Source: Stenotrophomonas africana
GTDB lineage: Bacteria; Pseudomonadota; Gammaproteobacteria; Xanthomonadales; Xanthomonadaceae
DNA: 64,000 nt
Assembly: GCF_013004645.1 (NCBI RefSeq)
Contig: NZ_JABEME010000005.1
Coordinates: 246,944 to 310,943, forward strand
Reading direction: 5' to 3'
In this document: in pieces, positions 60,811-64,000 of the stretch
Numbering within the stretch: the first letter of the stretch is position 1
Layout of the letters: each line of letters begins with the position of its first letter
Translations under genes and position numbers: made by a program
Notes under the pieces: generated by a model
The model's input: the letters and a program-made list of their open reading frames with translations, nothing else
Told to the model about the DNA's origin: nothing
The model's database searches: none

Positions 60811-60842
60811 GAAAAAAGCAACGCCGGCGCGGTCGCCGGCGT
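60811..60842 (-). terminator. Terminator of the cytochrome c4 gene
   Basis: On the minus strand ACGCCGGCG pairs with CGCCGGCGT over nine bases with a four-base loop, and the T-tract TTGCTTTTTT follows. It separates cytochrome c4 from the dsbA genes. Confidence 0.85.
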
Positions 60843-60899
60843 GAAGGAAACATACCGCAGGCGAGGGCCGCGGTGGCGGCCCGGGCCGACCAGCGGTGG

Positions 60900-61700
60900 T
60901 CAGGGCGCGGCAGCCGGTTGTACCGGCGTGGTCGCCGCGGCCACGTCGTCGGCCTTGTTGTGCAGGCCCTGCAGGTAGCTCGACAGCGCCTGCACCTCCT
61001 GCTCGCTGAGCTTCTGCGCGACCGTGGCCATGATCTGGAAGTGCGCCTTGTCGGTCTCGTTGGTCTGGCCGGCCTGGTATTCCTGCAGGCGGCGCGCGAC
61101 ATAGCTGGCGTGCTGCCCACCGAGGTGCGGATAGGCCGGTCCGGGATTGCCGGCACCGCTGGGGCCATGGCAGGCCATGCAGGCCGGCAGGCCACGCTTG
61201 GCATCGCCGCCACGGTACAGCTGCTGGCCGATCTCGTAGAACTTCATTCCCTTGTAGGGGCCGTCAGTGACCGCCGTGTCATCGGCGATGCCGGCGGTGG
61301 CCTTCTGCGTGGCGAAGAACGCACCGATGTCGCGCATGTCCTGCGGGGTGAGGTTCTGCACGAACGGCACCATCGCCACCGCCGCGCCGGAACTGCGCTG
61401 GCCGTTGGCGATCAGGGCCATCTGCTGGGCCACGTAGCGTTCGCTCTGGCCAGCGATGGACGGGTACATCTCCACGGTGGAGTTGCCGTCGGCGCCATGG
61501 CAGGCCGCGCAGGCCGAGGCTTTGGTCTGGCCGGCCTTGGCATCGCCCCAGTGGGTCTTGCTGAAATCCACCTCCAGCGAGGCGGTGTTGATCGGCCCGT
61601 TGTCGGGCAGCGGGGTCAACGTGGTCTGCGCGAACGCAGCAGCGGCAACGACTACAGCAGTGGCAAGGGCGGATACGGCAAGAACGCGAGCGTGGCGCAT
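60900..61700 (-). CDS. Dihaem cytochrome c4
   Basis: A 266-residue exported cytochrome with signal peptide (VLAVSALATAVVVAAAAFA). The two haem-binding CxxCH motifs are CAACH (64-68) and CMACH (174-178), each followed by a distal Met (QLALIANG and VPF regions of the repeat), and the two halves are homologous domains as in c4. It carries electrons from the cytochrome bc1 complex to terminal oxidases. Divergent from engB, a neighbour pair frequent in Xanthomonads and Pseudomonads. Confidence 0.9.
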   Translation of the reverse strand: MRHARVLAVSALATAVVVAAAAFAQTTLTPLPDNGPINTASLEVDFSKTHWGDAKAGQTKASACAACHGADGNSTVEMYPSIAGQSERYVAQQMALIANGQRSSGAAVAMVPFVQNLTPQDMRDIGAFFATQKATAGIADDTAVTDGPYKGMKFYEIGQQLYRGGDAKRGLPACMACHGPSGAGNPGPAYPHLGGQHASYVARRLQEYQAGQTNETDKAHFQIMATVAQKLSEQEVQALSSYLQGLHNKADDVAAATTPVQPAAAP

Positions 61701-61856
61701 GCTGAAGCTCCGTATGGACCGGGCCGGGCGGTGGCCGCCGGCATCGCCAGGATTATCAACGCCGTTTCCGCACACGGTCAACGCAGCAGTGCAGCAAAAT
61801 GCCCGCAAAGGCTGCCGGCACGGGCGCGCGGCGCCGCAACATGCGATCCTAGGCGC

Positions 61857-62459
61857 ATGTCATTGCTCATCGAACGCGCCCGTTACCACCTTTCGGCCCA
61901 CAACGTGCGGCAGCTGCCGCCCGACGAAGGGGCCGAAGTGGCCTTCGCCGGCCGCTCCAACGCCGGCAAGTCCAGTGCGCTCAACGCGCTGACCCGCCAG
62001 AACGCCCTGGCCCGTGTCTCCAAGACCCCCGGCCGGACCCAGCAGCTGGTGTTCTTCCAGGTCACCCCGGAAGCGCATCTGGTCGACCTGCCCGGTTACG
62101 GCTACGCCAAGGTACCGCTGGACCTGCAGGCGCACTGGCAGGCCTTCATCGACAAGTACTTCCGCACCCGCGAGGCGCTGAAGGGCCTGGTGGTGGTGAT
62201 GGACATCCGCCATCCGCTGAAGGAGTACGACCGGCAGATGCTGTCCTATGCCGTGCAGCGTGGCCTGCCGGCGCACGCGCTGCTGACCAAGGCCGACAAG
62301 CTCAGTCGCAGCCAGCAGATGCAGTCCCTGCAGAAGGTGCGCAAGGAGCTGCAATCGGCCTACGGCGACAGCGTGAGCGTGCAGGTGTTCTCCGGCGAAG
62401 ACCGTACCGGCGTGGACGAAGCCCGCGGCGTGATCGGCGGCTGGCTGGGGCTGGAATAA
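61857..62459 (+). CDS. engB: Ribosome biogenesis GTPase EngB/YsxC
   Basis: A 200-residue GTPase. EVAFAGRSNAGKSS is the P-loop (32-40), VSKTPGRTQ G2, LVDLPGYGYAKV G3, LLTKADKL G4 (TKAD). EngB is needed for 50S subunit assembly. The ATG at 61857 gives the normal length; a much longer upstream frame crosses the cytochrome gene on the other strand. Confidence 0.95.
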   Translation: MSLLIERARYHLSAHNVRQLPPDEGAEVAFAGRSNAGKSSALNALTRQNALARVSKTPGRTQQLVFFQVTPEAHLVDLPGYGYAKVPLDLQAHWQAFIDKYFRTREALKGLVVVMDIRHPLKEYDRQMLSYAVQRGLPAHALLTKADKLSRSQQMQSLQKVRKELQSAYGDSVSVQVFSGEDRTGVDEARGVIGGWLGLE

Positions 62460-62471
62460 GGCATTACCGGT

Positions 62472-62527
62472 CGCCCGGCTGGCAGCCGGGCGCTACCCGA
62501 TCGGTGGGTGCCGACCTTGGTCGGCAT
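62472..62527. repeat. GCCCGGCT hairpin and GTGCCGACC palindrome
   Basis: CGCCCGGCT-ggc-AGCCGGGCG at 62472-62492, then GGTGCCGACCTTGGTCGGCAT at about 62506. Between engB and the converging hydrolase gene. The second type also lies at 42073 and 42126. Confidence 0.7.
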
Positions 62528-62531
62528 ACCC

Positions 62532-63503
62532 TCACAACGGCGAATACTCCGCCGGCACCCACGCATAGGCCTTGCCCTCGCCACGCACATGGCCCAGGCC
62601 GGGGAACGGCAGGTGCGCACCGGCCACCCACCAACCATTGGCGGTGGCCTGCTGCAACAGCGCCCGCCGGCTGGCGATGGCCGCCTTGCGGTCCGAATCC
62701 GCCTCGAATGCCGCTTCCGGATGCGCGAACTGCACCGCGTGGAAGTGCAGCACATCGCCCCACACCAGCAGTGACTGGCCCTGGCTGTCGAACCGGTAGG
62801 AGACATGGCCGGGGGTGTGGCCATGGGTGTCCATCGCCACCGCGCCGCCGGGCAGGGCATCGCCGGGGCTGAAGGTGCGCAGGTGGCCGCTGGCCTGATA
62901 CGGCGCCACCGCGTTGCGTGCCAGCGGGAAGGCGAAGCGCACGCCCTTCGGCGCGGTGGCCTCGCTGGCGGGGTTGAGCCAGTAATCGGCATCGGCCTTG
63001 GACAGCCACACCGTGGCATTGGGATAGGCCGGCTTGCCGTGTGCATCGAGCACGCCACACAGGTGGTCCGGATGGGCGTGGGTCAGCAGCACCTCATCCA
63101 CCTCGGTCGGGTCGACGCCGGAGGCGCGCAGATTGCCCAGCACCTGGCCCAGGCCGGGGCCAAAGCACTGCGCGGTTCCGGTGTCGACCAGGGTCAGGTG
63201 GTTGCCCTGGCGCACCAGGAAGGCGTTGATCGCGGTCTGCAGGCCTTTCTTGTCCTCAGGTACATAGCGGCCTTCGAGCAGGCGGCTGACCAGCGTCGGC
63301 GGCACGTCCACCACTTCCTGCCGACCCAGCGCGACCACGCCGTCGAACAGGGCGGTGACCTGCAGCGCACCGACGCGCTGGTGGTAGACGCCGGGCACCT
63401 GCTGGGTGGGGGCGGGCGAGGTGGCTTCGGCCAACGCGGCCAGTGGCAGGGAAGACAGGGCCAACAGCAGGGCGCCGTGCAGCGGCAGGTGACGCAGGGT
63501 CAT
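62532..63503 (-). CDS. Exported metallo-beta-lactamase-fold hydrolase
   Basis: A 323-residue protein with signal peptide (HGALLLALSSLPLAALA). The metal motif THAHPDHLCG (H142, H144, D146, H147), the later His in VAMDTHGHTPGHVSY and the Asp-containing LLVWGDVLHFH are complete. Overall layout resembles methyl parathion hydrolase and AHL-lactonase-type enzymes (NAFLVRQGNHLTLVDTG), and the substrate is unknown. Periplasmic location is unusual for quorum-quenching lactonases but common for MPH-like enzymes. Confidence 0.88.
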   Translation of the reverse strand: MTLRHLPLHGALLLALSSLPLAALAEATSPAPTQQVPGVYHQRVGALQVTALFDGVVALGRQEVVDVPPTLVSRLLEGRYVPEDKKGLQTAINAFLVRQGNHLTLVDTGTAQCFGPGLGQVLGNLRASGVDPTEVDEVLLTHAHPDHLCGVLDAHGKPAYPNATVWLSKADADYWLNPASEATAPKGVRFAFPLARNAVAPYQASGHLRTFSPGDALPGGAVAMDTHGHTPGHVSYRFDSQGQSLLVWGDVLHFHAVQFAHPEAAFEADSDRKAAIASRRALLQQATANGWWVAGAHLPFPGLGHVRGEGKAYAWVPAEYSPL

Positions 63504-63641
63504 GGCGGTTCTCGGTGGACGACGGACGATTCCGTTGCTGCATAGCGTGCCGTGGCCGACGTGTGCGCGGCGCTCAAACCACTACGCGGAATGCTCAGGG
63601 AAGGGGTGTTGTCTGCAGGGCTGCGCCCTGCACCCGCAGAG

Positions 63642-63693
63642 GCAACGGCAACAGCCGAAGCAACAGCAACAGCCGAAGCAACAGCAACAGCGG
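63642..63693. repeat. 18-bp tandem repeat (about 2.9 copies)
   Basis: GCAACAGCAACAGCCGAA is repeated almost exactly at 63642, 63660 and 63678 (last copy partial). Composition is CAA/CAG-like. No open frame uses it convincingly. Confidence 0.8.
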
Positions 63694-63707
63694 GCTATCC
63701 GTGGGAT

Positions 63708-63888
63708 GGCGGGGTGGGTCCGGTTGCGGGAGACGCCGTAAACCCCTCCATGGGGGCTTGGCCGCGGCTTGCCCGTGTGCGCTGTCCTGCGCACACGGCA
63801 AGACCGGGGCGGGGCATCCTGCCCAACCCGCCCGAGGTATACCTCGGGCCCATGCCGCGGACACTCCCGCAACCGGACCCACCCCGCC
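63708..63888. repeat. 181-bp inverted-repeat element with inner palindromes
   Basis: A perfect 25-bp inverted repeat (63708-63732 and 63864-63888) encloses a GC-rich hairpin around 63769-63803 and an 18-bp perfect palindrome CCCGAGGTATACCTCGGG (63831-63848). Its architecture resembles the innermost part of the 1753-2350 block. No gene is seen from 63504 to the window end. Confidence 0.85.
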
Positions 63889-63941
63889 TTCGACAGTTTT
63901 CCGCGATCTGACCCCAGAGTTTCATTTGATATCTGACAGAT

Positions 63942-64000
63942 GTGTCGACCAAGGTCGACACCTGCCAACAGCTGCAGAAATCTGTCAGAGGTGGGGCGGG
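63942..64000. other. Palindrome and start of another repeat, cut by window end
   Basis: GTGTCGACCAAGGTCGACAC (63942-63961) is a perfect palindrome. GAAATCTGTCAGAGG at 63977-63991, identical to 2169-2183, is followed by GTGGGGCGGG where the window ends, so the partner arm, if any, lies outside. Confidence 0.6.

Noticed and set aside
63642..63693. Possible CRISPR array
   Set aside because: Units are 18 bp and directly joined with no spacers.

Overview
The window reads as a piece of a high-GC gammaproteobacterial chromosome of the Xanthomonadaceae, most likely the Stenotrophomonas maltophilia group. This is inferred from the gene order (rodA, mltB, rlpA, dacC, ybeD, lipB, lipA; tandem dsbA, cytochrome c4, engB), a Xanthomonas-type N-acetylglucosamine locus, and many short palindromes that begin with GTAG and end with CTAC, the pattern of the S. 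maltophilia GTAG (SMAG) repeats. I recognise no rRNA, tRNA, CRISPR array, insertion sequence or complete prophage. All coordinates were read by eye and no search was run.

Layout. 1-11.3 kb holds cell-wall and lipoate genes: the end of one rodA, a second complete rodA-like gene, a 600-bp block of nested inverted repeats, a GGA-rich intergenic stretch that may encode a small RNA, then mltB, rlpA, dacC, an LpxR-type lipid A deacylase, a CsgG-like protein, ybeD, lipB and lipA. 11.5-26.3 kb has the Prc/Tsp protease, a lipoprotein followed by an unrecognised secreted protein (possibly Tgl-like transglutaminase) and 6-phosphogluconate dehydrogenase, an oxidoreductase, a BON protein, a three-gene two-component cluster, a solitary Anbu proteasome homologue, folK and a pteridine reductase, and MidA-like methyltransferase plus VanZ-like genes.

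26.4-38.7 kb is a coherent N-acetylglucosamine/chito-oligosaccharide utilisation region. An exported GH20 hexosaminidase and a TonB-dependent receptor would release and import sugar. NagP would carry it across the inner membrane, a ROK/glucokinase-type kinase would phosphorylate it, and NagA and an SIS-type NagB-II would yield fructose-6-phosphate. NagX is a membrane acetyltransferase-like protein, and a LacI-type NagR lies in the operon. Three palindromic operator candidates lie between the divergent kinase and nagP genes.

39-50 kb is more accessory: a large autotransporter, a C4-antisense-like RNA upstream of a small unknown gene, an S41 peptidase, a HigBA toxin-antitoxin pair, cca, slt and two adjacent ExbD-like genes without exbB. 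50.9-64 kb has two further TonB-dependent receptors, an M23 peptidase, an Lrp regulator divergent from an EamA exporter, an exonuclease/phosphatase-type protein, two DsbA lipoproteins, cytochrome c4, engB and a metallo-beta-lactamase-fold hydrolase. The last 500 bases are repeats.
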